The notes under the pieces: model-generated
The model's database searches: none
What the model was told of the DNA's origin: nothing
Seen by the model: the letters and a program-made list of their open reading frames with translations, nothing else
Shown: one piece after another, positions 1 to 11,924 of the stretch
Numbering within the stretch: position 1 is the stretch's first letter
Layout: each line of letters begins with the position of its first letter
Translations under genes and position numbers: made by a program
Source of the DNA: Mikania micrantha
Taxonomy: Eukaryota; Streptophyta; Magnoliopsida; Asterales; Asteraceae
Length of the DNA stretch: 64,000 nt
Direction of reading: 5' to 3'
NCBI GenBank assembly: GCA_009363875.1
Contig: CM018680.1
Location: 60,872,700-60,936,699, forward strand

Positions 1-515
1 ATGTTATATTATTTTTTTAAAGTATTAAAATGTATTACAATCTAGTAGATATAACGAATTTTAGTTTTTATCAACAAAATGTTATAGTATTTTTTTTAAA
101 GTATTAAATGTATTTACAATCTTGTAGATGTAACGAATTTTGGTTTTTATCAACAAAATGTTATAGTATTTTTTTAAAGTATTAAAATATATTTACAATC
201 TTGTAGATATAATTTTTTTAAAGTATTAAAACGTATTTACAATCTTGTATATATAACGAATTTTGGTTTTTATCAACAAAATGTTATATTATATTTTTTA
301 AAGTATTAAAATGTCTTTACAATTTTGTAAATATAATTTTTTTTAAAGTATTAAAACGTATTTACAATCTAGTAGATATAACGAATTTTGGTTTTTATCA
401 ACAAAATGTTATAGTATTTTTTTAAAGTATTAAAATGTATTTACAATATTGTAGATATAATTTTTTATAGTATTAAAATGTATTTACAATCTTGTAGATA
501 TAACGAATTTTGGAG
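1..515. repeat. Degenerate AT-rich tandem array, unit about 80 bp
   Basis: About seven copies of a unit that runs through AACGAATTTTGGTTTTTATC, a stretch ending AAAATGTTATAGTA, a T-run, AAAGTATTAAAA and TGTATTTACAATCTTGTAG. Some copies lack the first half and are about 50 bp. The array continues off the left edge of the window. No coding potential is visible. It is a local minisatellite; I cannot assign it to a known satellite. Confidence 0.85.
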
Positions 516-1069
516 CATCCGGAAAAAATAAAAAAACCTAGTTAAGAATATAACGTAATTAACTAGCTCGGGATCGGCTTGGCTCGTTTACACTCTTAAA
601 CGTAAACTCTATTTATTCTACAACAATGTAAACCCAAATTCGTTACAACTCGTTACAAATAATTTGTTATTTTTATACTTGTTACATTGGTGTAAATACG
701 AACATCCGAAAAAAAATAAAAAAAACCTAGTCAAGACTATAACGGAATTAAAGAGAAAAATAAGACGAGTAAAATGGTGCAATTTTTATAAAAAAATATT
801 ATAGTATAAAAAAGTTATGGATGTATAAAAAAAGAGGGGGTAAGTTAGTACATAAAACAAATTACTAATTTACCATTATCAAATAATAAAAGAAAAATCC
901 ATGTGTTTATTTCTGATTGGGTAAAGAGAGTTAATGGGTTATTGTTCTAAGTGTGAGTTAGTATTTGATCACATTCCTATATATATATATATATATATGA
1001 TCTTGAATATATACATAATATAATATGATGGATTTTTGTTTGGTTACATGCCTTACATTATATAGGTAT
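516..1069. other. AT-rich spacer with a short direct repeat
   Basis: A block of about 45 bp (start near CATCCGGAAAAAATAAAAAA, then CCTAGTTAAGA, TATAACG) occurs near 512 and again, slightly diverged, near 700. Around 565-600 there is a GGCTTGGCTCGTTTACAC stretch that resembles the end of a hAT-type MITE, like the one at 60 kb. No gene is visible. Confidence 0.4.
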
Positions 1070-1084
1070 AGCTAGCCATTACCA

Positions 1085-1317
1085 CCAATGATGCAATGCC
1101 TTAATAGTACTCTGAGATTCTTCCATATGGGAGATCTTGGACTCAAATCTTTCTCGCAGTGAAAAAGTGGTCTAAGGGGGTCAGGGGTTTTTCCAGTAGG
1201 GTTTCCTCCTGGGGTGTTGTGATGGCTCATGAGAGGTACAGACAACTAAACTTTGGTGACATGGTCTGGAAACAGTGTGCTCACACAATTGAGACCTTCG
1301 CCGTTCAAAAAAAAAAA
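1085..1317 (+). mobile_element. tRNA-derived SINE, copy 1 (complete, with TSD)
   Basis: This element of about 233 bp has a tRNA-like head (A-box-like ATGCCTTAATAGTAC near 1096, B-box-like GGACTCAAATCT near 1139), a tRNA-unrelated body with GGGGGTCAGGGGTTTTTCC, and a 3' end GCCGTTC followed by an A12 tail. It is flanked by a perfect 15-bp target duplication, AGCTAGCCATTACCA, at 1070-1084 and 1318-1332. Two more copies are at 40.75 kb (minus) and 60.89 kb (plus). The perfect duplication and A tail show LINE-type mobilisation in trans. Confidence 0.9.
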
Positions 1318-1332
1318 AGCTAGCCATTACCA

Positions 1333-2322
1333 TTTTAGCTTTTAAATTAAAAAATCTAAAATTTACATGACGAAATTTTGTTATGTCACACTCTAAATTT
1401 TCACCAACAACATCATGCCAATACACATCTTTTTTACACACAACATTTTGATCGCACGACGCGACGTGCAGCTCATTAAACCGTCAATAAGTGTATTGGT
1501 TGGTGGTTATACATCGACTGAGTTAATAAATATGTTAAATAATTTTTATAAAAATATATTTAAATTTGAACAAAGGCATTGAGTGGCATGAAACAAAAAG
1601 TGATCCGACAATTTTGACGGAATCAATTATCATCATATTGGTCTTGGTTTCTCTTATATTCTTCTAACACCAACCGTTGATGTAAGATTAATAGGGCTGA
1701 ATATTTAGTTTTATAAAATAAAATAGGCGTTTATATATCAAAATTTAAAATGCCATAATTTTTAAAAATATTTAAAAGCTAAAGAGAGAAAACTTTTATA
1801 ATATATTGAAATTGAAACTATAAAAATCTTCATAGGTTTTTGTTTAAAAAAATTTAAAAATTGATTACTTCTTTGATATGGCTGAATATTGTTCTCACAT
1901 AGTGTCATAGTAGAATTAATGAATTTGGAGAGTTTAAAAATAGTTTAAGCATTTCATGTAGTATGAAAAATTTGAAGTCGACAATAAAAGTTCAAAAAAA
2001 AAGAAAGAAAACTATTTTAATTTTAAGCATGAAAAATTATGCACATATTATAATAGTTGATATCCTGACAGACAAAATTCATTTAAAAAATTAAAAATTG
2101 TAATAGCTTGTACATGTAAACAATGGCACTCTAATCAAAATGACAATTTATATTAAAATTTTAATCTTTTCAAAATGCATAGATTAATTATATGACCATT
2201 CAATAATTTAGAAAACTAAGATTAATAAGTTTAAAACCAATAAAAATTACATCAGAATGATAATATTACAAAAGATTAAATTAAGGGAAAATTATATATA
2301 TCCTCCTATATACTTCATAAAT
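1333..2322. other. AT-rich spacer, no feature seen
   Basis: Strongly AT-rich sequence without a convincing reading frame, repeat or RNA gene. Confidence 0.5.
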
Positions 2323-2369
<47 letters not shown>

Positions 2370-2373
<4 letters not shown>

Positions 2374-2594
2374 ACTTATTCCATTGAGAACCACTAAATA
2401 TGAAAGAACAAAAGAAACTAATTTTGAACCATATGTTATTAAGAGTATAAAAGTAATTTAACTTTAAAGTATGAGAAGTTACTATTTTACCCTTTTAAAT
2501 AACCACTCTATGTACAAAACTTAAAGCATAATGTACAAGTGTACTATGTAGTTCTCAAGTTCTTAACATAAAATTGGTTCTTAATGGAATACCT

Positions 2595-2598
<4 letters not shown>
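2370..2598. mobile_element. (TA)n-embedded MITE with terminal inverted repeats
   Basis: The ends are inverted repeats: AGGGACTTATTCCATTGAGA at the left and the complement of AGGGAGGTATTCCATTAAGA at the right. The element is 229 bp, AT-rich and non-coding. It sits between a (TA)n run at 2323-2369 and another at 2599-2637, so the target duplication is TA or cannot be resolved. This placement is like the micron-type MITEs described in rice, which insert into TA microsatellites. Confidence 0.75.
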
Positions 2599-2637
<39 letters not shown>

Positions 2638-2639
<2 letters not shown>

Positions 2640-3717
2640 CCTTAAAAAATAATTACCTATATATTCCCTTATCTTACTCTTTAAATCACATATATCCCTT
2701 TGCCAAATGTTTTAAATTACATATACATCATTGTCTAAAGAAAGAACATTATAAAAAAAAGGATATATGTAATTTAACTTTTAACTTACGTATATTTGCA
2801 ATTAGAGTGGTAAATATCGGCATATATGCACGTATTCCTTAAATTAATATTAGTTTTTATGAAATAAAAAAAATTGTTATGAGAAATACATTTTGAAAAT
2901 TTTATCAAACAATTTGAATTAAATAAAGCTACAAAAATATTTTTTTTTTTCACTTTCTTCTTTGATGCGTATATGTATAAATCATTGGGATCATCCTCTA
3001 AAAAACTTTTTTTGTTTAAAAAGAGATGTTACCTTTTTAATTTTTAAATGATTGATATTAAAGTATTTAAAAAAAACTTTATTATAGAAAAACACTTTTT
3101 TCTTTACTTTTTTAATATTCCTTCTATTTTTAAACGCTCATAATTTTTTTAATACAATATATTTTTTTATTATGAAAATTACACTATAAAATAAAATGGC
3201 TTTTATCTTTAATTTGAGCACAATGTTGTTGATATGCTTTAAAAAAACCTAATACGTTAATATTGTGTTGTATTTTTTTTAAGAAACAAAAGAAATGAGT
3301 ATGCGATTTTCTTAGACAAAAACATTCTTTTAATATAGTTATAAAGAATAGCGCAATTTATCATTTTATTCCTTCGTACCATTCAATTTTAGGAGGAAAA
3401 AAGAAACTTTTATTGGATCATTTTAATTTAATATGCAGTTATTAACTCTGTCTGCAGCGTTAACTATTTCATTTATCATTATTAGTTTTGATTCTTATTA
3501 AAAGATAGAAGGGTTGTTATGCTAATTTTTTAAGGTTTAAAATTGGTTTTAATCTATAAATTTGACATTAATATTGAGCAAGTGGCTTTATGTCTTTATT
3601 TATCGGCGTACACATGACCATGTCAAATTTTCATCCATATATATGGCATTAATTTGGTTTTACTTTTCACTATCGTTTATCTGAATCTAAATCAAGAGAT
3701 AGTTACTAAAATAATGT
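2638..3717. other. AT-rich spacer, no feature seen
   Basis: T- and A-rich sequence with no supported gene, RNA or structured repeat. Confidence 0.5.
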
Positions 3718-3725
3718 CAAATAGT

Positions 3726-4013
3726 CAATGTTTTCAGAACCGGACCGGACGTTGAACCGGTCTCCTTACTGGTCAGAGGTCCGACCGGTCGAATCGGATT
3801 TAAGAACCGGATGATTTTATAAACATTATATATATATATATATATAAAATAAAAAAAAACGGTTCAACCACCGGTTTTCCGGTCCGACCACTGGGTTTGC
3901 CGGTTCGACCAGCCGGTTCACCCAAAACGGCCCAGAACCCCTAACCGGAGCGGTTCACCCACCGGTTCCCAGTTCGACGGGTCCGATCGGCTGGTCCGGT
4001 TTTCAAAACATTG
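3726..4013. mobile_element. hAT-type MITE, GC-rich (CCGGTT family)
   Basis: Terminal inverted repeats CAATGTTTTCAGAACCGGAC (left) and the complement of CAATGTTTTGAAAACCGGAC (right) flank a core dense in CCGGTTC and GACCGG words with a central (TA)n. A perfect 8-bp target duplication, CAAATAGT, lies at 3718-3725 and 4014-4021, which is the hAT signature. The element is 288 bp, non-coding and much more GC-rich than its surroundings. Confidence 0.92.
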
Positions 4014-4267
4014 CAAATAGTTTACCAAGTTATAGGGTCCTTTTAGGAGAACCTGGGTATATGCCTCGATGCATCAAATCCGACGTGATGGTGACTTGTG
4101 AGTGGCGGATCATCAAATTACTATATATATATTTATTAAAAATCATGAAAAGGAATAGAAAAGTTTCATGTCTTCTCAATTTGTAGACAATGGTTTTTTT
4201 TTAGTTTATAATACTTTTCTTCTACACGTGTTAGCTAGGTCTTTCATTCAATAATATATATCTATAT

Positions 4268-4644
4268 AGAGGAGGGTTCTAAGAAGCTTTTATTTTGAAG
4301 AAAACCAAGAAAACTAACCATAATCATTACCAATTAAACTTTTTTTTTTCATTTTTATTTCCTTTTATTATAAGATAAGAAATGTAAAAAAAGAAAAAAA
4401 ATTAAAAAAAAAAGTATTTTAGATTATTACATATATGTAATTGTATAAATTACATACGAAACTTTTTGACTTACATATATGTAACTTCATGATCTACATA
4501 TTTTTTTTCAAAAATTTCTTTTTTATTATAACATTTCTATACTTATAATAAAAAATTATGAAATTTTTTTTAAAAAAACTCGTTGGTTGGTATTACTTTT
4601 CTTGGTTTTCTCCAAAATAAGGAGTTTTCTTATGAACATTCCTA
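4268..4644. mobile_element. (TA)n-embedded foldback MITE
   Basis: The left end (GGAGGGTTCTAAGAAGC, then a TTTTGAAGAAAACCAAGAAA stretch) is the imperfect reverse complement of the right end (TTTCTTGGTTTTCTCCAAAA, then AACATTCC). Between them is AT-rich filler. Short (TA)n runs abut both ends. The element is about 377 bp and non-coding. Confidence 0.7.
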
Positions 4645-4795
4645 TATATATATAGGGATTTTATCCTTTGAAAAGTCGATCTTAAAGATAAAACCCTTAA
4701 ACTTTATATATGCCATTGATTTGGAATCTTGAAAATAAACATGTGATTCATATTAAATTGAATAAAAAATTAGGATTTGAATAAAAAAATATGGT

Positions 4796-7700
4796 TTAAT
4801 GTGCACCACATGGAATTAGACTGGTTCGAATAGTCATTCCTAACACTTTCACACGTAAAGGTTTGACTCGTTCCTTGCGACTCAAGGCATCGGCTACAAC
4901 ATTCGCTTTACCTGGATGATAACGAATTTCACAGTCATAGTCGTTTAAGAGTTCTACCCACCGCCTCTGTCGCATGTTCAACATTTTCTGATCTAGAATG
5001 TGTTGAAGACTTTTATGATCAGTGTATATAATACACTTTGTTCCATATAGATAGTGTCTCCAAATCTTGAGTGCAAACACCACTGCACCAAGTTCTAGAT
5101 CATGAGTGGTATAGTTCTTCTCATGTACTTTCAGTTGTCGAGAAGCATAAGCAATTACCTTGTCGTTCTGCATTAAAACACACCCAAGACCTTGACGAGA
5201 AGCATCACAGTACACTGTGAAATTATCAGTACCTTCCGGTAATGCAAAGATAGGTGCATTGCAAAATTTGTGTTTCAACAGTTGGAATGCCTCCTCCTGT
5301 TGAGAACACCATATAAACGGTTGATTTTTCTGTGTCAATGTGGTCAGTGGCAAGGCTATTTTTAAAAGGTTCTTGATGAATCGGCGATAATAACCTGCCA
5401 GCCCTAAGAATTGACGTATTTCAGTTGGGGTTCGTGGTGTTTCTCATTGCTTCACGGATTTGATCTTACTGAGATCCACTTGAATACCATTTTCATTCAC
5501 TACGTGCCCAAGGAATTGAACTTCCCGTAACCAAAACTCACAATTGGAGAATTTGGCATATAATTTCTCATGTGGCAAAATTTCTAAGATCAATTTCAAG
5601 TGTTGAGCATGTTCTTGTTGGTTCCAAGAATAAATGAGAATATCATCAATAAACACAATCACAAATTTATCCAGATAAAGCCTACATACTCGATTCATCA
5701 TATCCATGAAAACTGCAGGTGCATTTGTTAATCCAAACGGCATTACTAAAAATTCATAATGTCCGTATCGAGTTCTGAAAGCAGTTTTAGGAACATCATC
5801 ATAATGAATTCGTAACTGATGATAACCAGATCTTAAATCGATTTTTGAAAAGTAAGTAGCACCTTGTAGTTGATCAAATAGATCATCTATTCGTGGCAAT
5901 GGATAACGGTTTTTGATTGTCAGTTTATTGAGTTCCATGTAGTCAATACACATCCTTAATGAACCATCCTTTTTTTTCACAAAAAGAATTAGTACTCCCC
6001 AGGGTGAGAAACTAGGTCTGATAGAACCTTTGTCTAACAGTTCTTGCAGTTGACCTGAAAGCCCTTGCATCTCTAAAAACGATAAGGTGCTTTAGCTACA
6101 GGTGCTGCACCTGGAATCAGGTCAATACAAAATTCAACTTGTTTCACTAGGGGTAATCCTGATATATCCTCAGGAAAGACTTCAGGAAAATCCTTGACCA
6201 CTGGAATATCTTTGATACGTTTTTGTAAAGAATAGTTCTCGATCACATGTGCTAGAAAGGCCTGACAACCTTTCCGTAAGCATTTCTGAGTTTGCATACA
6301 AGAAATGATACCAAGTTTCCTACCGGCTCGTTCTCCTTGAACTATCAGTGTATTACCATCAGATAATGGAATATGGATCACCTTGTTTTGACATACAACT
6401 TCCGCTTGGTTATCAGAAAGCCAGTCTCTACCGACCACAACATCAAAGCTCCCAAGGTCAATAGGAAGTAAACTGATATTGAAAAGATGATCATTCAAAT
6501 TCAAGGAACATCCTTGAATGACACTGTTAGTTTTCATTAACTTGCCATTAGTAAGTTCAATGACATAAGGAATTTCTAGATCTACTGTAGGCAATGAAAG
6601 TAATGATACAAATTCAGGAGAGATAAAACTCTTATCTGCTCCTGTGTCAAACAGAACTGATGCGTATAGATTATTAAGAAGAAACGTACCAGTGACAATG
6701 TTAGCATCATGCCTTGCCTCGGTTGCACCAATCTGAAAAGCTCTCCCCCTAGCTTCATTCCCTTGATTGGTGTTGTTGTTCGGACAGTTTCTCATAAGAC
6801 GGTCAGGACTTCCACACTTGAAGCATGACCGGTTGGTTTGAGTGGTTTGTCGTGGTGCTTGGTTTAATGGTTGAGCAGGAAAGTTGCAATATTTAGCATA
6901 GTGTCCTACTCGGTTACAGTTCAGACAAACAGGACATGGTCCTGTGTGATGAAATGGACACTTATTACATTTGGGCGCCTGCCCAGTATAAACTTTTCTC
7001 TCAGGAACAGTTGCACCGTAGTTCTTCACTATTGGTTTGTTCTGACCGGTCTCAACCGGAGCTTTCGTTTTTGTTTTACCAAACCACTTTCGTTTGGTAC
7101 CTTTAGAAACATTTGAGGTACCGAAATCACTACGGCCCACTGCCGTGTGAGTTTTTACGATCAAAGTACCACTCCTTACCGCCTCATCAGTAAGCTTAGT
7201 GGTCAAAATAATTATACGTTTAAGAGTTGTAGGTTCAGCTGCAGTCACCATTCCCCGAATCTGGGGAACCAGACCTTTAATATACTTCTCAATCAAAGCT
7301 GCTTCCGTAGGAAACATATTGGGATGTAAGCAAGTTCGTGAAACCGATCGATATAAGCTAAACAATCAGCACCGATCATTGAGTGATTCAAGAATTCCTC
7401 CTGGAGTTTTTGAATTTTCGTGATTGGGCAGTACTCTGACATAATCAGAGTTTTGAAATCGTTCCAGCGCATCGAGTCAACTGTAGCTGAGCCCAAAGTT
7501 TTAGCCTGGGTATTCCACCAGGTTAGATCTGAGTCTTTCAAAGAACAAGCAGCATAAGACACCTTATGCTCTGCCAAACATTGGCTGATTTTGAGTTTTG
7601 TTTCCATTTCCTCAATCCATCTTATAATCCCAGACGCTCCTTCCTTGCCCGTGAAAGTGGGAGGGTTGCAAGAAGCGAAGTACTTATAAGTACATCCTTG

Positions 7701-7868
7701 CTGTGGTGGATCAGGAACAGTTGTTTTTGTTATTGTTGCACCGGTGGTAGTATGAGTTTCCACGTGGCCACCAGTAGCGTTATGTTCTACATGATCATGA
7801 TCCCCACCAGAACCCGTAGTGATATGTGGCTGGTGTTGTGTTAAAATACCACAAACTGATAGCTGTTC
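4796..7868 (-). pseudogene. Decayed Ty3/gypsy (Tekay-like chromovirus) gag-pol, 3' truncated
   Basis: On the minus strand the order is: gag core (7868 to about 7325), two zinc knuckles near 6960-6780, aspartic protease with DTGA near 6645, reverse transcriptase with FVKKKDGS, YRELNKLTIKNRYPLP-like and FIDD motifs (6070-5450), and RNase H with YCDAS and TDHKSLQHI (5260-4960). The sequence ends after the RNase H domain at 4796, so integrase and chromodomain are missing. Damage includes a frameshift in gag near 7330, a small frame-breaking deletion near 6071, and TGG-to-TGA at 5444-5446. The second zinc knuckle has Arg in place of its His. The missing gag N-terminus lies at 10319-10570, beyond a solo LTR. 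Motifs and order are those of the Tekay/Del chromovirus lineage. Confidence 0.93.
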
Positions 7869-9058
7869 TGTAACAGCCGAAAAATTTAGAAGCTTAATGA
7901 TAAACGTGCGAAATTTCGGTAACTGTTGATGTTCGAAGAATTGCGTTATCAAAGAAATAAACACATTTGAACATGCTTGAAATCCACGATGATATGTGTG
8001 ACAACTCAAAATTCTCAGGTTAGAATCATAACTCGAAAATGAAGAGAATGAGTGTAAGCGAAATCGTGAAACGAGGCTCCGATTTCAAAATACACTGAAT
8101 CGAATATAGCAATAGATTAGAGGTCAAATATTTTGAACTCTTTAGGTCTTGAGATTATAACAATTGGAAAGAGCTCGAAAAATCGTGAACGTAGGCGAAA
8201 ACCGTGCGAAAAACGGAGTTCGTATGCTCCCGGAATCGCGAAACGAAGATAGGATCAAAATCTGGCCGCCTTAGCCCCGCGCGGTACGCCCCAGACCACT
8301 GTCTGGGGTTGGGCGATGCGCCTGACGTCATCCGGACGCAAATTGGGCTTAAAAAGTCAGTTTTTCATCTAGAAGCCATAATTTTTGCTTCTATTCGACG
8401 ATTCAGCCTCCACACCCACGAAAAATCACATCCAATCCATCTTAACTTCAATTTTGAAGGCTTCTCAAGGTTTAGATCGAACCAGGGAACGTTTCTGCAA
8501 GCCCGGATCGTCTGTTTACCCGCAGAACTTTGTTTGAAGAGGTAATGGTTCATTCTAACCTTCTAGATTGATTATGATTGATTAAATATTGTTTTTGAAT
8601 GTGATGATATAGTTAGGGTTGTTGATTATTGCCTAGATGATGGCTAGGATTGATTATAAACGAGAAACTCGAACTGTTAATGGGAAAATCCTTGTTTTGA
8701 GCCGTTGTAATGCCCGGTTTGCATGGAATCATAACAATGGTTATAGTGGTTTAAACCATTTGATTATGACAAGGTAGGTGATTAGTTTGATTAATTTTGA
8801 TATGCAAGGTTAAATCCAAGTGTTTCAAACTAATCACAATTAATAACAAGGATTGATCATTCCTAAGCCATTAAACTGTATAGAGACTGTTTTAGCTTGA
8901 TAATCAACAACATTAACGATTTGATGGTTATTAAGGCAATGTCTTTGACATTGGACGTTCAGAAAAGATTTAATCAGTATGTTAAAATGTACATAAACTA
9001 ATGCATGACTATACCATTAGCACCAGTTGTGAGTGATCTCGCTACCGTGAGACATCAG

Positions 9059-10097
9059 GTGAGTTCTAGCCACCCTATTTTTATGTTTAATGTTTTTGGG
9101 CTGGCATACATGCTTAACGTTATGTTCATGATGTTATGTGCTTAAGATGACGATAAATGAATAATGATATGCCATGACTATGTATGCGTGTTAATGTGTT
9201 AATATGATTTGTACATGACGATATGCTAAGTATGATGTGTTCATATTAGTAAGACATGATGATGAGAGGTATGATAACACGCTATGAGGATTACAGATGT
9301 TAAGCTATGATGAAATCCTAGGCTGCTAGGATGAAGGTATGATGTGGAATACGAGGAATAGGTTTTATTGTAACATGTAAGTGATGATATGATGATTAAG
9401 ATGCTAGTATGAAAAGTTTATGAATACCAGAAGGTATGATCTGATGATATGATGACAGCATTATATATATTCATTGCTAGAAGGTATGATGGGTATGAGA
9501 GTCAACCAGGACTATAACTGGGTTTGAGAGTCAACCAGGACTATAACTGGGTATGAGAGTCAACCAGGACTATAACTGGGTATGGAGTCTTATGCCGGTA
9601 TAAGCCCACTGTTAAAAACAGTGGATATGATGAGGAAAACAGTCCTGATGATGTAAATGAATGTGTGTTATGAGTACGTATATGTGATGTATGAGTGATT
9701 TATGTAAAGAAGTCTTGTACCGGTATGAACTGTCAACTTCGGTTGATAGTGTTAAAGAAATCTTATGTATGTATGAGTTAGCAGTTGCGTGTTGATAGTT
9801 ATAGAGTCTTGTGCTGCACAAGCCTGTTTGACTTTAGGTCAGCAGTTGACGGCGAAATTCCTTCATCGTATGAATGATATTATCAGGATATATATGTTAT
9901 GTAGGTATGCTATGAGGAAAAACACGTTATGTGTTTAAGCTATGTCATGTGAAGTTATGTATGTTATGGATAATATATGTTATGTTATGTGATGATGTTT
10001 TATGTTAAGTATATTTTAACTTAACAAAACGTTTATGATGTTTTACGAAAACTAGAACTCACCAGCGTAAGCTAACTTGATTTAGCATGTATGTCAG
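9059..10097 (+). other. Putative LTR leader intron (family B)
   Basis: Donor-like CAG|GTGAGTTC at 9056-9066 and acceptor-like ATGTCAG|G ending at 10097. The block GGTGAGTTCTAG (9058-9069) is the perfect 12-nt reverse complement of CTAGAACTCACC (10052-10063), which ends 34 nt before the acceptor. The same layout occurs in the four other LTR families of this window. Splicing itself is inferred. Confidence 0.55.
9485..9592 (+). repeat. 29-bp tandem repeat inside LTR B
   Basis: About 3.5 copies of a unit reading GGGTATGAGAGTCAACCAGG followed by ACTATAACT. It lies within the putative leader intron of LTR B. Confidence 0.85.
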
Positions 10098-10318
10098 GTT
10101 AAGCTATGGTCAGAGAAGGCATAGAGCTCAGGCATCCAGATAAAGAGAGTTCGGTGGCATTGGCAATCAATTATGTTTTAATTAAGACATTATTTCATGT
10201 TTGACACACTATGTTTTAAATTCCGCTGCTATCTATGAATGTTTTTAGTTTAAGAGCTATGTGTTATGACGAGACCAACGTACGTGAGGTCGCCGGGAAA
10301 AGAGGGCCTCACATGTTC

Positions 10319-10570
10319 TCTCACTATTCGTGCTATCATCGCTTCATTTAATTCAGATCCACTAGCACCAGCAGGTGGAACAGTGTTCACTGGCGGAACA
10401 GTATTTGTCTCCAGATTTCCAGGTGGAACCATGTTCGTTTCCGGATTAACACGTGGATCCGGATTTGATTCTACATTCACAGGTGGGACTTGTTCCAGTT
10501 CAGGGTTAGTATTATTCCTGCCAGCTTTCTTGGCTGATCGACCTCGTTTTGGAACCATCGTTCTGCTCAT
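10319..10570 (-). pseudogene. gag N-terminus of the truncated gypsy element
   Basis: The minus-strand frame starts at ATG 10570 and encodes a basic start (VPKRGRSAKKAGRN) followed by short proline/asparagine-rich repeats (VPPVN, VPPGN) and ENEAM-like helix residues. It was cut by LTR B at 10314-10318. The rest of gag resumes at 7868 in the same frame. No PBS (tRNA-Met complement) is seen upstream within a usual distance, so the 5' LTR of this element is not identified. Confidence 0.75.
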
Positions 10571-11451
10571 ATGCAGACAAACTCAAGTCAGTTCAAGAAT
10601 AACAAAAATATAACCCTTGTTCAATCATATTAGTTCTAACATATTCAGTCATACTGAAGATTCATGTCAAAATGTGATTATAATAATTATAGTATAACTA
10701 CATTGATATAGTTCAGACATGTTCTCAGTACACAGAAATCACACAAATGTTCGTAGTTATATTCAGTCCTGTTATTTCAAAAACATGTTAGCATATTACA
10801 CAGCTCACAACACTGTGATATAAATATGTTATGATATATGTTTTTGACATATTAACATACAGGACACTAATAAGTTCTCACACAAAAATATTCACATACA
10901 GTTCTTTGATACATTGTCACGCCGGCAATAGATATGTTCTCACACAACATGTTCTCATAGTTCTGTGATACATTGCCATACAGGCAACAGATATGTTCTC
11001 ATACAGATTTGTTCTCACACAACATGTTCTCATAGTTCTGTGATACATTGCCATACAGGCACATATATGTTCTCATACAGATATGTTCTCACACAACATG
11101 TTCTCTTAGTTCTGTGATACATTGCCATACAGGCAACATATATGTTCTCATACAGATATGTTCTCACAGTTCTGGTTATAGTTCACACAAGTTTGACATT
11201 GTTATTTAGTTCATACATCATATACATAACACATTACACAGATAAACATACAAAAACAACCATTTTATTACTATCATAGTTTTGTACAACCATAACGAGT
11301 TTATACAGACTGCCAGAACCAAGACATTACAACTAGATATCGGGGATCTATTTATAACCAAAAACATCCCCCAAACATCCCACTCTCAACCTATCAACAT
11401 GCTGCTGATGCTATCTACAATGATGATCCCAAAATAATCGTCTGAACATAC
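10571..11451. repeat. Spacer with TGTTCTCACAC-rich tandem repeats
   Basis: Between about 10906 and 11180 there are roughly 3.5 copies of a 75-84 bp unit containing ACAACATGTTCTCATAGTTC, TGTGATACATTGCCATACAG and GATATGTTCTCA. The rest is AT-rich. It lies between the gag start at 10570 and the end of the membrane-anchored ORF at 11452. It could be untranslated leader or LTR sequence of the truncated element; I could not decide. Confidence 0.6.
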
Positions 11452-11561
11452 TCATCGTATGAAATACGATAAGCAAGAAAATATCATGGCTACAGCTGCC
11501 ATAATCACAGCCAGAACTATCATCCTGGTCTCGAAGCTGACCATCCCAAACCAAACCAAAA
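11452..11561 (-). pseudogene. C-terminal membrane segment of an interrupted ORF
   Basis: The minus-strand frame reads VWFGMVSFETR, then a hydrophobic stretch beginning MIVLAVIMAAVAMIF, then a stop at 11452. It is the 3' end of the ORF whose upstream part is at 25358-25975. The two parts are separated by element C, inserted between TSD copies CAAAA, and are in one frame if the element and one TSD copy are removed. The hydrophobic run is long enough for one transmembrane helix close to the C-terminus. Confidence 0.65.
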
Positions 11562-11924
11562 TGTCACACCCCGGGCCGGCGGGAACGGATCGTGTTTTCC
11601 CGTCGGGCGGAATGTTCCCGGGGCGCGATATCATTGAGTTGATAATCAAATGATCAGATTGTTTACATAGCACATGAGATATAAATGAGAAATGCTAATC
11701 ATGACATGAATTAGAATTACAAAGTTAAATTACATTGTACATCATAATTTAACTAAGTAAATCTAATCAAAAAGAATCAATGAGTTTATATCTTGATCTG
11801 TACAAGATATACAAAAGTGATTCAATGTTCTGTCATATCAAAAGTATGCAATCAAAAGAAAGCTAGGTCTTCTATGAGTCCACTAGCTTATCATTTGCAT
11901 ATAGTATCTACACCTGTTCGTCAC

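Larger units (their letters stand above)
7869..10313 (+). mobile_element. Solo LTR (family B) inserted in gag
   Basis: A 2,445-bp segment begins TGTAACAGCC and ends GGCCTCACA. It is flanked by the 5-bp target duplication TGTTC (7864-7868 and 10314-10318). Removing it leaves the gag frame open on the minus strand across the junction, which supports the boundaries. It has no internal coding region, so it is a solo LTR left by LTR-LTR recombination. It contains the leader-intron-like layout (9058-10097) and a short tandem array near 9.5 kb. Confidence 0.88.

Noticed and set aside
1181..1441. 86-residue minus frame, with a similar one at 60911-61204
   Set aside because: Both are antisense readings through SINE copies.
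8204..8553. 113- and 62-residue frames on opposite strands
   Set aside because: Both lie in the leader region of solo LTR B with no recognisable domain.
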